DNA from: Ketobacter alkanivorans
Lineage (GTDB): Bacteria; Pseudomonadota; Gammaproteobacteria; Pseudomonadales; Ketobacteraceae
Assembly (NCBI RefSeq): GCF_002863865.1
Contig: NZ_CP022684.1
Coordinates: 558,001-622,000, forward strand
Direction of reading: 5' to 3'
DNA length: 64,000 nt
Shown here one piece after another: positions 16,721 through 26,164 of the stretch (positions within the stretch are counted from its first letter, which is position 1; every line of letters starts with the position of its first letter). Below the pieces are notes generated by a model, which saw only the letters and a list, made by a program, of their open reading frames with translations, searched no databases and had not been told where the DNA came from. The position numbers were made by a program, and so were the translations under genes.

Positions 16721-17977
16721 CTAGAAATCATGGTCAGCATTATCTGGCGACAGATTTTCAACACCCAGAGCCATGGCAGCGCTCTCTATCTTACGGGTCA
16801 GGGCCACCAGTCCGCCGATGGCATCCTGAATCAGCGTGGCACCTTTAGCGTTCCCTTCAGCTATCATCTGATCGAATTTCATGCCACCGCCGTTAGCTTC
16901 AGCGCTGTCCACCAATGCCTGCATGGCCGACATAGATAGCTTGAATTGCTGGTCAATAGCAGCGGCCAGTTTGGGATCTTTGGCAGCTACAAGCTGTGCG
17001 ATGGAAGCACCTTTGATAGTGCTGCCATCAACGCGTTTATATGTACCGTAATATACATTTTCAATGCCTTTAGCATCGTAAAAATGGGAAAAATGCGTGT
17101 TATCACTGAAGCAGTCGTGCTCGTCTTCTGTAGAATTGGCTTCCAAAGCAACTTTCATTCGCTCACCTGCCAACTCGCCCAATGCCAGGCTACCCATGCC
17201 AAACAGCGCTTTGGTTAAGCCCAGTTGGGGTTTTTGGCTTTCCAGCTCAGCGCGATAGTTGTCGGCTTCGGCTGCCCACTGCCCCTGCATGTATTTTAAA
17301 TCAGTCACCAACAGTGTGGTCACCGCCTTTAAATACGCGGCACGACGATCACAGTTGCCATTTGTGCATCCATCACCCTGAACGTAATCAGTGAACGGGC
17401 GCTCACCTGCTCCGGCTTTGGTACCGTTCAGATCCTGGCCCCACAGCAAAAATTCGATGGCATGGTATCCGGTTGCGACATTCGCCTCTGACCCTCCCAG
17501 CTCGTTGAGACTGGCCAACAACTCAGGTGTGATATTGCTTAGATCCAAAGTTGTACCACCGAGCTTCAAGGTTGAGTTGGCAATGATATTGGCAGTTGCT
17601 CCCACATTGCCCATCTCATGATGATAGTTAGAGGAAGCAACGTAATCTATAAGCCCTTCATCCAGTGGCCAGGCATTCAACTGACCTTCCCAGTCGTCAA
17701 CAACACTGTTGCCGAACCGGAAAACTTCAGACTGCTGATAAGGCACGCGGGCCTGTTTCCAGGCCGCGCGAGCAGAATCCAGAGTAGCCCCACTTGGCTT
17801 GCTGATCAGCATATCGATTTTAGACTGCAGTGCTTCCGCTGTGATCAGGGCATCACTGAATACGGCATGGGCGATCTCGCCATAATGCTTGACCACAGCC
17901 TGCTCCGTAACAGCGGCCTGCGCAGTTCCCGCAACCAAAATGCTTCCAGCCAGTGCCAGATGTGTCACTACTTTCAT
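16721..17977 (-). CDS. Imelysin family protein (IcmP-like)
   Basis: A 418-residue protein with a classical signal peptide (MKVVTHLALAGSILVAGTAQA, cleavage after AQA). The imelysin GxHxxE motif is intact as GYHAIEFLLWGQDL with His172 and Glu175. A second half contains CFSDNTHFSHFYDAKGIENVY, typical of IcmP-type imelysins. Family members were described as insulin-cleaving metalloproteases but are now mostly seen as iron-binding or iron-transport accessory proteins of the outer membrane or periplasm. A GGAG lies about seven bases ahead of the ATG. It follows the LbtU-like porin by 46 bp, so both are likely read from the Fur-box promoter. Confidence 0.93.
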   Translation of the reverse strand: MKVVTHLALAGSILVAGTAQAAVTEQAVVKHYGEIAHAVFSDALITAEALQSKIDMLISKPSGATLDSARAAWKQARVPYQQSEVFRFGNSVVDDWEGQLNAWPLDEGLIDYVASSNYHHEMGNVGATANIIANSTLKLGGTTLDLSNITPELLASLNELGGSEANVATGYHAIEFLLWGQDLNGTKAGAGERPFTDYVQGDGCTNGNCDRRAAYLKAVTTLLVTDLKYMQGQWAAEADNYRAELESQKPQLGLTKALFGMGSLALGELAGERMKVALEANSTEDEHDCFSDNTHFSHFYDAKGIENVYYGTYKRVDGSTIKGASIAQLVAAKDPKLAAAIDQQFKLSMSAMQALVDSAEANGGGMKFDQMIAEGNAKGATLIQDAIGGLVALTRKIESAAMALGVENLSPDNADHDF

Positions 17978-18023
17978 TAACTAACTCCAGATTCTGTTCT
18001 TCGTTATTAACGTGTGGGCTTAA

Positions 18024-19088
18024 TTAAAATTCAGCTGCCAGCTGCACGACGATGTTGTTGGACTTTTCGTCTGTACCGCCTTTCGCATCGCTGTAATCGG
18101 TATCGCGCCAGAATTCAACGGCCAAACCTACGTTCTCATAAACTTCTGTTGAGCCACCGAATGACAAACGCTGCTCAGGCAACCAGCCACCAGCATCGTC
18201 GGTTTCCTGGATGGCAAAGCCAATGGTGTAGTCCTTTTGGCCGATTTTGGCAGCGAAATCCACCTCAATCTGAAACGCGGACAATTCACGGCTTTCATTG
18301 TTGTATTCAATGTCATCCACGGCCGTCAGGTATTCACCGATAATGGTAACGGCATCAAGATTCAGGCTACCGGACAAAGAAATAGCACCGTCGTCACTTT
18401 CAAGATCGGCTGCATCGACTTCTTCAGAAATAGCATCAGACTCAGACAGCGCAGATATATAATCGAAACCGGCGCTGAAATTGTCTTGAGCAAAACTGAC
18501 CGTCAGACCGTAGTTTTCAGTATGACGCTCACGATCAACTGAACCGTCAAACAAGTATGCACCGATAGTCAGGCCATCCTGCTCCAGTCCGAACAGGGCG
18601 GCTGTTTTGTTGGTTTCAGCCAACTCCAGAGCCAGTGTGTCGTTTACCAAAGCGGTTTCAAAACGTCCGAACGGCAGGTATTGCTTACCCACTAATAAAT
18701 CAACCGGGCCAATCAAATCCTCAAAAGAAAGGGTAGCTACATCAACATCCAGCTCTGTTTCACCCTCTTCGTACAGGAGCACAATCTCGGCATCGACTTT
18801 TTCGTTGATCTCTGCAGCAATACCCAGCTCAACGGTGGCAACGGTCAGGTCGCTGTAGCTTTTGTCTGCAAACTCAGTCTTGTCACCCATAGACGCTTCG
18901 ATCTCTACAAGACCGCTGAACGTCACTTTGTCTCCCAGCATATTACCTTTGCTGGCACCCTGCTGTTCGAGTTTTGCCAGCCGATCTTCGACTTTGCGCT
19001 CAAATTCAGCATCAGCAAAAGCCGATGCAGACAGGCCTGTCATGGCAAAAGCCAAAGTAGATAAGGCAAAAGGTGCGACCAATTTCAT
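18024..19088 (-). CDS. LbtU family siderophore porin
   Basis: A 354-residue outer-membrane beta-barrel. A signal peptide (MKLVAPFALSTLAFAMTGLSASAFA) is followed by a short coiled coil (FERKVEDRLAKLEQQG), then LGDKVTFSGLVEIEAS and a series of amphipathic strands ending in a C-terminal Phe (QLAAEF), as expected for BAM-assembled barrels. The KQYLPFGRFET stretch is typical of the LbtU family, named after the Legionella legiobactin receptor that works without TonB. The ATG at 19088 is preceded by AGGAG; a longer frame to 19139 lacks a ribosome site. It is the first gene of an operon with a Fur box and a good promoter just upstream. Confidence 0.9.
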   Translation of the reverse strand: MKLVAPFALSTLAFAMTGLSASAFADAEFERKVEDRLAKLEQQGASKGNMLGDKVTFSGLVEIEASMGDKTEFADKSYSDLTVATVELGIAAEINEKVDAEIVLLYEEGETELDVDVATLSFEDLIGPVDLLVGKQYLPFGRFETALVNDTLALELAETNKTAALFGLEQDGLTIGAYLFDGSVDRERHTENYGLTVSFAQDNFSAGFDYISALSESDAISEEVDAADLESDDGAISLSGSLNLDAVTIIGEYLTAVDDIEYNNESRELSAFQIEVDFAAKIGQKDYTIGFAIQETDDAGGWLPEQRLSFGGSTEVYENVGLAVEFWRDTDYSDAKGGTDEKSNNIVVQLAAEF

Positions 19089-19141
19089 GTTATTAACTCC
19101 TGATAAATATAAAAGGCAGCGTGCGCCTTCAAAGCGCACAC

Positions 19142-19170
19142 ACTTTATCGCTAATGATGATTGTTATCAA
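19142..19170 (-). promoter_or_regulatory. Sigma70-type promoter of the iron operon
   Basis: On the minus strand TTGATA (19165-19170, 5 of 6) and TAAAGT (19142-19147, 4 of 6) are separated by exactly 17 bases, about 55 bp upstream of the LbtU-like start. The Fur box covers part of the -35 and the spacer. Confidence 0.7.
19150..19168. promoter_or_regulatory. Fur box
   Basis: The 19-mer GCTAATGATGATTGTTATC matches the Fur consensus GATAATGATAATCATTATC at 15 of 19 positions. It overlaps the predicted promoter, the expected position for iron-dependent repression of the porin-imelysin-DUF1111-imelysin-DUF1513 operon. Confidence 0.8.
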
Positions 19171-19187
19171 CTGCATCTAATTAGCGT

Positions 19188-20126
19188 TTACTGATTTCTG
19201 TCAAAAAACGACGCAATTTCACTTATGGCTATGCGCCCATCTTTCAACAATGGAAAGGTGTAGTGCCAAACATGCTGCATTTTTTCCCAGATCTGCAGCT
19301 CCACCTGAACGCCGCTTTTTTTGGCTTTCTCGGCAAGGCGAACGGAATCATCCAACAAAATCTCTTCTGAGCCAACTTGAATAAGCAAAGGTGGGAGCTG
19401 GTTCAAATCTGCCGCCAGGGGTGACAGTTGGGGGCTATTCCCCCGCTCCTGCGCTGGGGTTCCTGCTGAATAATGAACGGCAAACTGGTCTAAAAGTTTT
19501 GGCGTGAGCAGTAAATCGACATCCTCCTTAGAGGAAATGGTTTCACCGCTCATTGATAGATCTGTCCAAGGGGAGATACAACAAGCGGCTGCAGGAAGCG
19601 GTAAATTAAGGTCTCTGAGCTTAATCAGGGTTGCCAGTACCAAGTTGCCTCCGGCTGAATCCCCTGCCAGATAGATATTGCCTGCTTTAATGCCCTCCTT
19701 TAATAGATCCTTATAAACCATCACAGCGTCATCGATAGGCGCAGGGCAAGAATGCTCGGGAGCTTTACGATAATCAGGGGCAACGGCTCGCATCCCGGCC
19801 TCTTTCGCAAGGCGCGATATGATATGGCGATGACTGATCGGTGAGCCTACGCAATACCCCCCACCGTGGAAATACAACACAACCCTATTAGTTGGGGCAT
19901 GCCTTGGCTGATGTTCCTCACACACCACACCACCGTAGGTGATTGGCTTGATTTTAACACCTCGGGCAACCGGCATGATTCTGCCAAAGAAGTTCATACT
20001 GTTGCGGGAGTGTTTGATCTTTTCCGGTTCAACGGACAAGTCGGGCGCGAACGGCGACCGCATTAGAGTATTAACTAATGTTACCGGCACGCGACCGGAT
20101 GAGCAGGTCATGTGACAGACGCTCAT
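19188..20126 (-). CDS. Alpha/beta hydrolase, hormone-sensitive-lipase-type esterase
   Basis: A 312-residue esterase/lipase of the HSL (family IV) type. The oxyanion-hole motif is HGGGYCVG, the nucleophile Ser is in GDSAGGN, an acidic residue is in the VGSEEILLDDS region (typical DEILLDDS, here SEE), and the catalytic His is in KMQHVWH. It would hydrolyse short- to medium-chain esters; the substrate is not known. The N-terminal cap region precedes the core as usual. GAGAGGG stands just before the ATG. It is the last gene of a same-strand run after tmcA, the acetyltransferase and the deacetylase, with an 83-bp gap that may hold its own promoter. Confidence 0.9.
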   Translation of the reverse strand: MSVCHMTCSSGRVPVTLVNTLMRSPFAPDLSVEPEKIKHSRNSMNFFGRIMPVARGVKIKPITYGGVVCEEHQPRHAPTNRVVLYFHGGGYCVGSPISHRHIISRLAKEAGMRAVAPDYRKAPEHSCPAPIDDAVMVYKDLLKEGIKAGNIYLAGDSAGGNLVLATLIKLRDLNLPLPAAACCISPWTDLSMSGETISSKEDVDLLLTPKLLDQFAVHYSAGTPAQERGNSPQLSPLAADLNQLPPLLIQVGSEEILLDDSVRLAEKAKKSGVQVELQIWEKMQHVWHYTFPLLKDGRIAISEIASFFDRNQ

Positions 20127-20209
20127 TGTTCCCTCTCTGCTTTTATGGTTATTAGTAAGCCGAGCAACTTAGCACCGCTTGGGCGGTCTAGGCAAGTACC
20201 GGGATCGCG

Positions 20210-21133
20210 TTATAGGCCGCTTAAAACCCGTATATGTTGATACACACTGCGAGCCAGCGCATCTAAGTGATACCCTCCTTCCAGACTGGAGACTATCCGT
20301 CCCTCGCAGCAGTTTTCTGCCAGCCTTTTCAACTCGCTGGTGAGCCAGTAATAATCCCTGTCATCAAGATAAATATCAGCCAATGGATCGGAATGATGGG
20401 CATCGAACCCGGCGCTGATCAGCAATAATTGCGGGTTAAACTGATGCAGTTTATTCATCCACTGCTGCAATACCCAGTCACGAAACTCATCACTGCTGGT
20501 ACCTGCGTGCATAGGTGTGTGCACAATGTTGGATCGATTTTGATCGGGAACAGTGTGAGGGTAATACGGATGTTGAAAGCTGGAGCAGAACAACACCCGC
20601 TCATCGTACTGCAGGATATTCTCGGTTCCGTTCCCATGATGGACATCGAAGTCCACAATGGCAACTCGATCCAGATCATACTGGTGAATAGCATATGCCG
20701 CAGCCACCGCAACATTACTAAATACGCAAAACCCCATCGCCCTGTTCTTTTCTGCATGATGACCGGGTGGGCGTACCGCACAAAATGCGTTAGCGGCCTG
20801 CCCATTCATGACCATATCCACCGCTTTGCAGACACCACCAGCTGATCTTAACGCAGCGTTAAGAGTGTGAGCGTTGGCTACCATATCATCGCCGAGAGTT
20901 TTCGTTTGCTTGATGGGAAACTGGCTGAAGATTCCATCTACGTATTCTCGACCGTGTACCCGATACAGATGTATTTTCTCAATTTTTGGCGCATCAACAT
21001 GCAGCAAAACATCCCACAGCTGCCGTTCCATTAGATAATCACGGATGGCACTGAGGCGACGGGGGCATTCAGGGTGACCTGCCCCCATATCATGAAGTTC
21101 ACAATCTTTGTGGCTGATATAAGCTGTCATCAT
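20210..21133 (-). CDS. Histone deacetylase family hydrolase (class II-like)
   Basis: A 307-residue zinc hydrolase of the HDAC/acetylpolyamine amidohydrolase superfamily. Visible hallmarks are HDMGAGHPECPRRL near the N-terminus, the catalytic His pair in RPPGHHAEKNRAMGFCVFSN, the zinc ligands Asp and His in DFDVHHGNGT, and the third ligand Asp in SAGFDAHHSDP. All active-site residues are kept, so it should remove acetyl groups from lysine, polyamines or related substrates. It begins 4 bp after the stop of the acetyltransferase gene, so the two are almost surely co-expressed. Two ATGs in a row (21133 and 21130) can start it. Substrate is undecided between proteins and small molecules. Confidence 0.92.
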   Translation of the reverse strand: MMTAYISHKDCELHDMGAGHPECPRRLSAIRDYLMERQLWDVLLHVDAPKIEKIHLYRVHGREYVDGIFSQFPIKQTKTLGDDMVANAHTLNAALRSAGGVCKAVDMVMNGQAANAFCAVRPPGHHAEKNRAMGFCVFSNVAVAAAYAIHQYDLDRVAIVDFDVHHGNGTENILQYDERVLFCSSFQHPYYPHTVPDQNRSNIVHTPMHAGTSSDEFRDWVLQQWMNKLHQFNPQLLLISAGFDAHHSDPLADIYLDDRDYYWLTSELKRLAENCCEGRIVSSLEGGYHLDALARSVYQHIRVLSGL

Positions 21134-21137
21134 GGCA

Positions 21138-23813
21138 TTAAAGCTTCTTGGCTATATAAACAATATCTTCGTCTTTTTCGTCGTCACGGATCTCAAAACC
21201 CATGGAGCGGGCAAGCTTGCGCATAGGAACATTATCCCTCAACACAATGCCGTCCATCACTTTCAGGCCTTTGTTCCGAGCTGCCTCTATAAGCAACTCC
21301 ATTAACTTATACCCGATCCCGGTACGATGCCATTGATCTGAGACAACCACTGCGAACTCGCAACTGACACCATCAGGATTGAGCACATAACGGCTGACAC
21401 CTATTTCATGCCAACCCCCCGGCTCTTTCACCAACGCCACCAAAGCCATCTCCCGGTGGTAATCAATCTGCGTAAAGCGAGCCAACATTTCCGGTGTTAC
21501 CCGTTTTACATTGTGCATAAAACGATAATATCGAGAGCGCTCCGACAGGCTTTCTATAAATGCTTTCTCCAGCTCTGCGTCTTCTGGACGAATGGGCCTG
21601 ATGACTACATCGGTACCATTTTTCATCTGCCAGTTGGTTTCCAGATAAACCGGATAAGGGTGAATCGCCATATGCTCATAACGACGCTGCGCAGGTGGCA
21701 GGTAATCCACTTCGATCACGGCATCCAGCACCATTGCGCTCTTATCATTGAGCACCAGCGGGTTGATGTCCAGATTCCTAACCCACGGCAACTCGCATGC
21801 TATTTCTGACAAGCGCAGAATAATTCGCTCCAGTTCTGCATGATTCGCTGCTGGCATATTACGAAAGCTGTCCAGCATTTTTGAGACCTTGGGAGATTGA
21901 ATCAGCGTCTTCGCCAATAAGGAATTTAAAGGGGGCAAACTGATGGCAATATCATTCATGACTTCCACCATGGTTCCGCCGTGTCCAAACACAATAACCG
22001 GACCAAAAATGGAATCGTTCTTAATTCCGAGCAACAGTTCCCTGTTCGCAGCAGACGTAACCATATGCTCTACGATCACCCCTTCTATACGGGCATCGGG
22101 CTTGGTTTGCTTCACGTCATCTACTAGTTTTTTATAAGCCGAACGTACCGCCTGGGCGTTCATAACATTCAAAGAAACCCCGGAGAAGTCAACTTTGTGG
22201 CTGATATCCGGCGAGTTAATTTTCAAAGCGACCGGAAAACCAACCGATTCTGCGGCCACCAATGCTTCATTCGCTGAATGGGTATTCCACGAGGGATTGA
22301 TGGGAATATTGAACGCTTTCAAAACCGCTCGTGATTCCATCTGATTCAGAACCTTTCGGCCTTCCTGTAACACGCCTTCAATAATTAGCCGCGCCCCCTC
22401 AATGTCTGGGGACACATGCTGCTCCATGGATGCGGGCGCCTGAATCAGATATGTCCGATTTTTAAAATAGGTAGTTAAATACTTCGCCGCCTTGATCGCG
22501 TTCTCTGGCGACGAAAACACCGGAATACCTCGCTCTTGCAGCGACTTGCGGATACTTGCGATGTTGTCTCCACCCATACAGCAAACAACAATTGGCTTGA
22601 AGCTTGCCTTCTGGATTCTATGCAATCGTTCATCGACATCCCGCAGCACTTTTCCCCTGGGAGGCGTAAGCACAACCACCAAAAAATCTACACTTTTATC
22701 TTTAGCGATGATTTCGCAGGCTTCCATGAACTCTTCATTTAAACCAAAGCGGCTGCTATATACCGGGTTACTGCTTGCATCCATGGATCGCAGTTGCGCC
22801 AATTTAACGGAGCTTTCATTGCTTAGTTGCGCCAAAGGCAGGCCCAGATCGAAGGCTTTATCACAGGCCATGATAGCTGGCCCCAAGCCATGCGAAATAA
22901 TCCCTATATTTTCGCCTCTTACACTCCTATGAATAGGAAACGCTCGCGCCGCAAGGAACAGATCGGTAAGGGAGTTGGCTCGCACAATACCGGCACGCTC
23001 CAATGCGGCATCGAACACGTAATCGTTACCGATAAGTGCGCCGGTATGAGAAAGATGCTGGCCAGAATCCTCCCCGTGACGCCCTGTTTTCATTACGATA
23101 ACCGGCTTACTGCGCGCTACACCCCGCAAACCCGATAAGAAGCCACGGGAATCCTGCACACCCTCGGCATAAATTAAAATACATTCGGTCTGCTGATCGA
23201 TAACCAGATAATCAAGAATATCCCCGGCATAGACTCCAGCGGCCTGTTCAAGGGAAATAATCGTAGAAAACCCAACTCCGTTAGCCTTGGCCCAATCAGT
23301 AACAGCTCGACATATTGCGCCCGAGTGGGATATGAGTGCGATCTTGCCAGGGCGAATATTCACATTATCCAAAGTAGCCCGAATACCCAGTGCAGGCCGA
23401 ACAAACCCGTAGCAATCAGGCCCCCACATGCGTATGCCTAATGATTCGGCCTGTTTGCGCAAACCCTCGACAAACTTACTACGCATAAATCCATCGCGAT
23501 CGTCCAAATGGGAAAGCACCACCACTGAGTCGATACCCACACCGGCGCACCGTTCAAGCTGTTCTGCTACCAAAGAATCCGGGGTTACAATAATGGCAAG
23601 ATCTATCCGACCCGGTACCTGATCAATGGTTTCGTAAACTTTATTGCTGCCCAACAAGCTTCGATGCCGTGGGTGCACCAACCAAACCTTACCGCTGAAC
23701 TGCTCTTTCAACCGCTCTGCCAGTTTCGATTCAATTGAGTCTCCTCCATCACCTGTTCCGATAATGGCTATTGAGGAGGGCTCAAAGAAATGCGTCAAAT
23801 AATGCTTTTTCAT
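21138..23813 (-). CDS. Protein lysine acetyltransferase, ACS(ADP-forming)-like plus GNAT (Pat/YfiQ type)
   Basis: About 891 residues. From the N-terminus: a CoA-binding Rossmann domain (FFEPSSIAIIGTG onward), a succinyl-CoA-ligase-like domain with the phospho-His-type motif SHTGALIGND, an ATP-grasp domain (starting near SRAVLKAFNIP), and a C-terminal GNAT domain of about 160 residues with the acetyl-CoA-binding HRTGIGYKLM. This is the architecture of Pat/YfiQ, which acetylates acetyl-CoA synthetase and other proteins; the ACD-like part is usually regulatory. Met14 (23813) gives the family's usual N-terminus and a 5-bp gap to tmcA; the ATG at 23852 would add 13 residues and overlap tmcA. Neither has a clear Shine-Dalgarno. 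The deacetylase gene follows by 4 bp. Confidence 0.9.
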   Translation of the reverse strand: MKKHYLTHFFEPSSIAIIGTGDGGDSIESKLAERLKEQFSGKVWLVHPRHRSLLGSNKVYETIDQVPGRIDLAIIVTPDSLVAEQLERCAGVGIDSVVVLSHLDDRDGFMRSKFVEGLRKQAESLGIRMWGPDCYGFVRPALGIRATLDNVNIRPGKIALISHSGAICRAVTDWAKANGVGFSTIISLEQAAGVYAGDILDYLVIDQQTECILIYAEGVQDSRGFLSGLRGVARSKPVIVMKTGRHGEDSGQHLSHTGALIGNDYVFDAALERAGIVRANSLTDLFLAARAFPIHRSVRGENIGIISHGLGPAIMACDKAFDLGLPLAQLSNESSVKLAQLRSMDASSNPVYSSRFGLNEEFMEACEIIAKDKSVDFLVVVLTPPRGKVLRDVDERLHRIQKASFKPIVVCCMGGDNIASIRKSLQERGIPVFSSPENAIKAAKYLTTYFKNRTYLIQAPASMEQHVSPDIEGARLIIEGVLQEGRKVLNQMESRAVLKAFNIPINPSWNTHSANEALVAAESVGFPVALKINSPDISHKVDFSGVSLNVMNAQAVRSAYKKLVDDVKQTKPDARIEGVIVEHMVTSAANRELLLGIKNDSIFGPVIVFGHGGTMVEVMNDIAISLPPLNSLLAKTLIQSPKVSKMLDSFRNMPAANHAELERIILRLSEIACELPWVRNLDINPLVLNDKSAMVLDAVIEVDYLPPAQRRYEHMAIHPYPVYLETNWQMKNGTDVVIRPIRPEDAELEKAFIESLSERSRYYRFMHNVKRVTPEMLARFTQIDYHREMALVALVKEPGGWHEIGVSRYVLNPDGVSCEFAVVVSDQWHRTGIGYKLMELLIEAARNKGLKVMDGIVLRDNVPMRKLARSMGFEIRDDEKDEDIVYIAKKL

Positions 23814-23818
23814 AATGT

Positions 23819-25972
23819 TTAACCGGACAATTGACCTGATAACTGCATCCATTGCTCAATAGATTGCCTAAGTTCGCTGTGAGCCTGCTTTTTTCCTGCA
23901 AGGTTCAAGCGCGCTACGCAGTCTTCCCAGGTTGAATTCTGCAGCACTTTCATGACGATGATAGTGCGTGCACGCTCGTCTAGGCGCTCTACAGACTCAG
24001 CCCTACTGTAGCTATACCACACTAGACGCCACAAGCCTGCCGCCACGTTCTCATACGGTGTAGAGCCTGTCACATACTGTTCTAGACTTCGTTGATCTCT
24101 CTCATAGTAGTTCATACCAGTCATAGCAATTGACATGAAAGAACCTGACAGGATTTGCCACACAAGATCTACTGGCACCTGACTGTGAATATTTTTCAGC
24201 GTCAACGGGAAATCTTCCCGAAAGCGTTGACTTGAAGCGTCGCTCACCAGCACACCGTGCTCACTACACCCCTTTGCTACCAACAAACTATACGAACCGG
24301 TGGTGGACTCGCGGGTATATCCCACGCGCAACACGGAGAAACCCATTTTCTGCCAGAACCTCAACACTTGATGGTCACCAGAAAACAATGAGCCGATATT
24401 ATCAACACCTTCTTTCTCTGCCCGTTCAATCAAATGTTGCACGAGGCTTGTGCCGAGCCCTTGCCTCTGTTCATCGGGCTGCACCGCGATACGCACGATT
24501 CGCCAATGATGCTGCGCTAAAGCAACATCCTGCCCTAAATGTACGGCAAGCGTCTGCGATAATACCTGGCCATGGGGTCGGCGCTTGCCTGCCAGTATGC
24601 TTTCGGCCAAATCACCTGATAACTGGCCCTCCTGTGCCACCATCGCCACCGCTTTGATGCTTTGATTTTGACGCAAAACAAACAGCCTGATATTGCTGCC
24701 ATCCAACATCGTGCGTAGATCACTGGGTCGGGTGCGATAGTGAGCCGAGACCAACAACTCGAATACGCTATTGAGCTGATGCTCTGACCTGTCATCACAA
24801 CGAAAGCAGAACTCGTCGAATGCGACCGGGTCGGCTTGATCCGATTGCGCTTGCTGCTGCGCTGGCTTCAACAGCAGCAACTTGTTCAAACAGCCTTCCA
24901 GCCAATCACCCGGTAGCCAACGCACAGGCTGTGTCAGGCTACATTTGCTCCAGCCGGGATAATGAACATCCAGATGACGCTGAAAACGAATAGCAAAACC
25001 TCTACCTGTTCCTTCGTAGCCATTTACCGTTGTAGCGAACGCCACTCTTGAATAGGTTCGCAGCATAGCTTTCAATAACTCAGGTGCGATTGCCGCAGCT
25101 TCATCCACTAACAGCAGATCTGCTGACGGCTGGGTTTGCAGCAGGTGATCCGGCGCAAAATATTGCAATGAGCCACCAACCTGATTGGTTGTACGTTCGG
25201 CAAATTTTATAAGTGTTTCTACACAGTCTGGCCTGGGGGCAGTCACCACTATGCTCTTGCCTTGCGCCATAAGCCTCGCCACCGCAAGCCCCATCGCGGC
25301 ACTTTTCCCTCTACCTCTATCGGCCTCAAGCACCAATGGCCGCTTACGATGACCGCTGACAACATGCATTACGGCTTCCACAGCTCTACGCTGACAGGCC
25401 GTTATACAACCCCAGTCGTCCTCACTGGCTGACGCTTTGGTTGGAGCATTGATATCAATGCTCTTCCATGGGCCCTCTTGGCATAATCTGATTTTGTGTG
25501 GAAACGCATCTAAAATCCATGCGGCCCGTTGGATAAAGTCACGCTTTACCATGCTCACACCCCAAGGCTCCACTGCAATTCGGCTAGCCAGTGCGTCCTG
25601 AAAGTGCGCCCACGACACCAACGGCGGCCCGAGGATTAGCAGAACACCACCACCCTTAATTGCACCCGCAATCGCAGCCATGGCATCAGGCGCAAAGCCG
25701 GAATAGAGGTCAAACACAGCGGCTTCCGCTTCGCGGCCCAGTTCATGATTGACCTTGTTCGCAGGAAGTTGCCAACTCCCTTTCGGAGCGCGCTCGGAAT
25801 ACCACAAAACCGACGAAGAACCGAATATCGACAACACTGCCTGCGCTGCCTGTAAAGTCCACCCTTCATCACCTTCAACCAACACAGGCATACGCTGCCC
25901 GGCACGTGCCATCTCAGCGAATATGGCTGCTAGCTGTTGCCGAATTTCAAGACCCAAGATCACTGATTTCAT
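23819..25972 (-). CDS. tmcA: tRNA(Met) cytidine acetyltransferase TmcA
   Basis: About 717 residues with the TmcA order: an N-terminal DUF1726-type domain, an RNA-helicase-like ATPase domain with a Walker A variant (LEADRGRGKSAAMG) and a DEAA-type Walker B (LLVDEAAAI), a GNAT domain with VQPDEQRQGLGTSLVQ, and a C-terminal tRNA-binding part. TmcA uses acetyl-CoA and ATP to form N4-acetylcytidine at the wobble position of elongator tRNA-Met. I start it at the ATG at 25972; an in-frame TTG at 25987 is possible. It is the first gene of the run with the protein acetyltransferase and the deacetylase. No disrupted motif is seen. Confidence 0.94.
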   Translation of the reverse strand: MKSVILGLEIRQQLAAIFAEMARAGQRMPVLVEGDEGWTLQAAQAVLSIFGSSSVLWYSERAPKGSWQLPANKVNHELGREAEAAVFDLYSGFAPDAMAAIAGAIKGGGVLLILGPPLVSWAHFQDALASRIAVEPWGVSMVKRDFIQRAAWILDAFPHKIRLCQEGPWKSIDINAPTKASASEDDWGCITACQRRAVEAVMHVVSGHRKRPLVLEADRGRGKSAAMGLAVARLMAQGKSIVVTAPRPDCVETLIKFAERTTNQVGGSLQYFAPDHLLQTQPSADLLLVDEAAAIAPELLKAMLRTYSRVAFATTVNGYEGTGRGFAIRFQRHLDVHYPGWSKCSLTQPVRWLPGDWLEGCLNKLLLLKPAQQQAQSDQADPVAFDEFCFRCDDRSEHQLNSVFELLVSAHYRTRPSDLRTMLDGSNIRLFVLRQNQSIKAVAMVAQEGQLSGDLAESILAGKRRPHGQVLSQTLAVHLGQDVALAQHHWRIVRIAVQPDEQRQGLGTSLVQHLIERAEKEGVDNIGSLFSGDHQVLRFWQKMGFSVLRVGYTRESTTGSYSLLVAKGCSEHGVLVSDASSQRFREDFPLTLKNIHSQVPVDLVWQILSGSFMSIAMTGMNYYERDQRSLEQYVTGSTPYENVAAGLWRLVWYSYSRAESVERLDERARTIIVMKVLQNSTWEDCVARLNLAGKKQAHSELRQSIEQWMQLSGQLSG

Positions 25973-26164
25973 TGCTCCGTAATTCAAGTATGCCTGATCT
26001 GCTAGCAGGCCGTTTTTGGCCTCAAGTTAGCCAAATTTAGCAGTGAGCAGAAATGAATCCAGCTGGTCAAGCGAATCAGATGGACTTCATTCCCCCTCTT
26101 ACATTGATTTCTTCAGAATAAATCTATACTTACAGATAATACTATCGCTTTGGGGCAAGAAGAT

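Noticed and set aside
6006..26023. Short GC-rich hairpin near 26006-26023 upstream of tmcA
   Set aside because: Only 5 bp of stem around a T-rich loop and no consistent placement relative to a gene end; no function can be supported.
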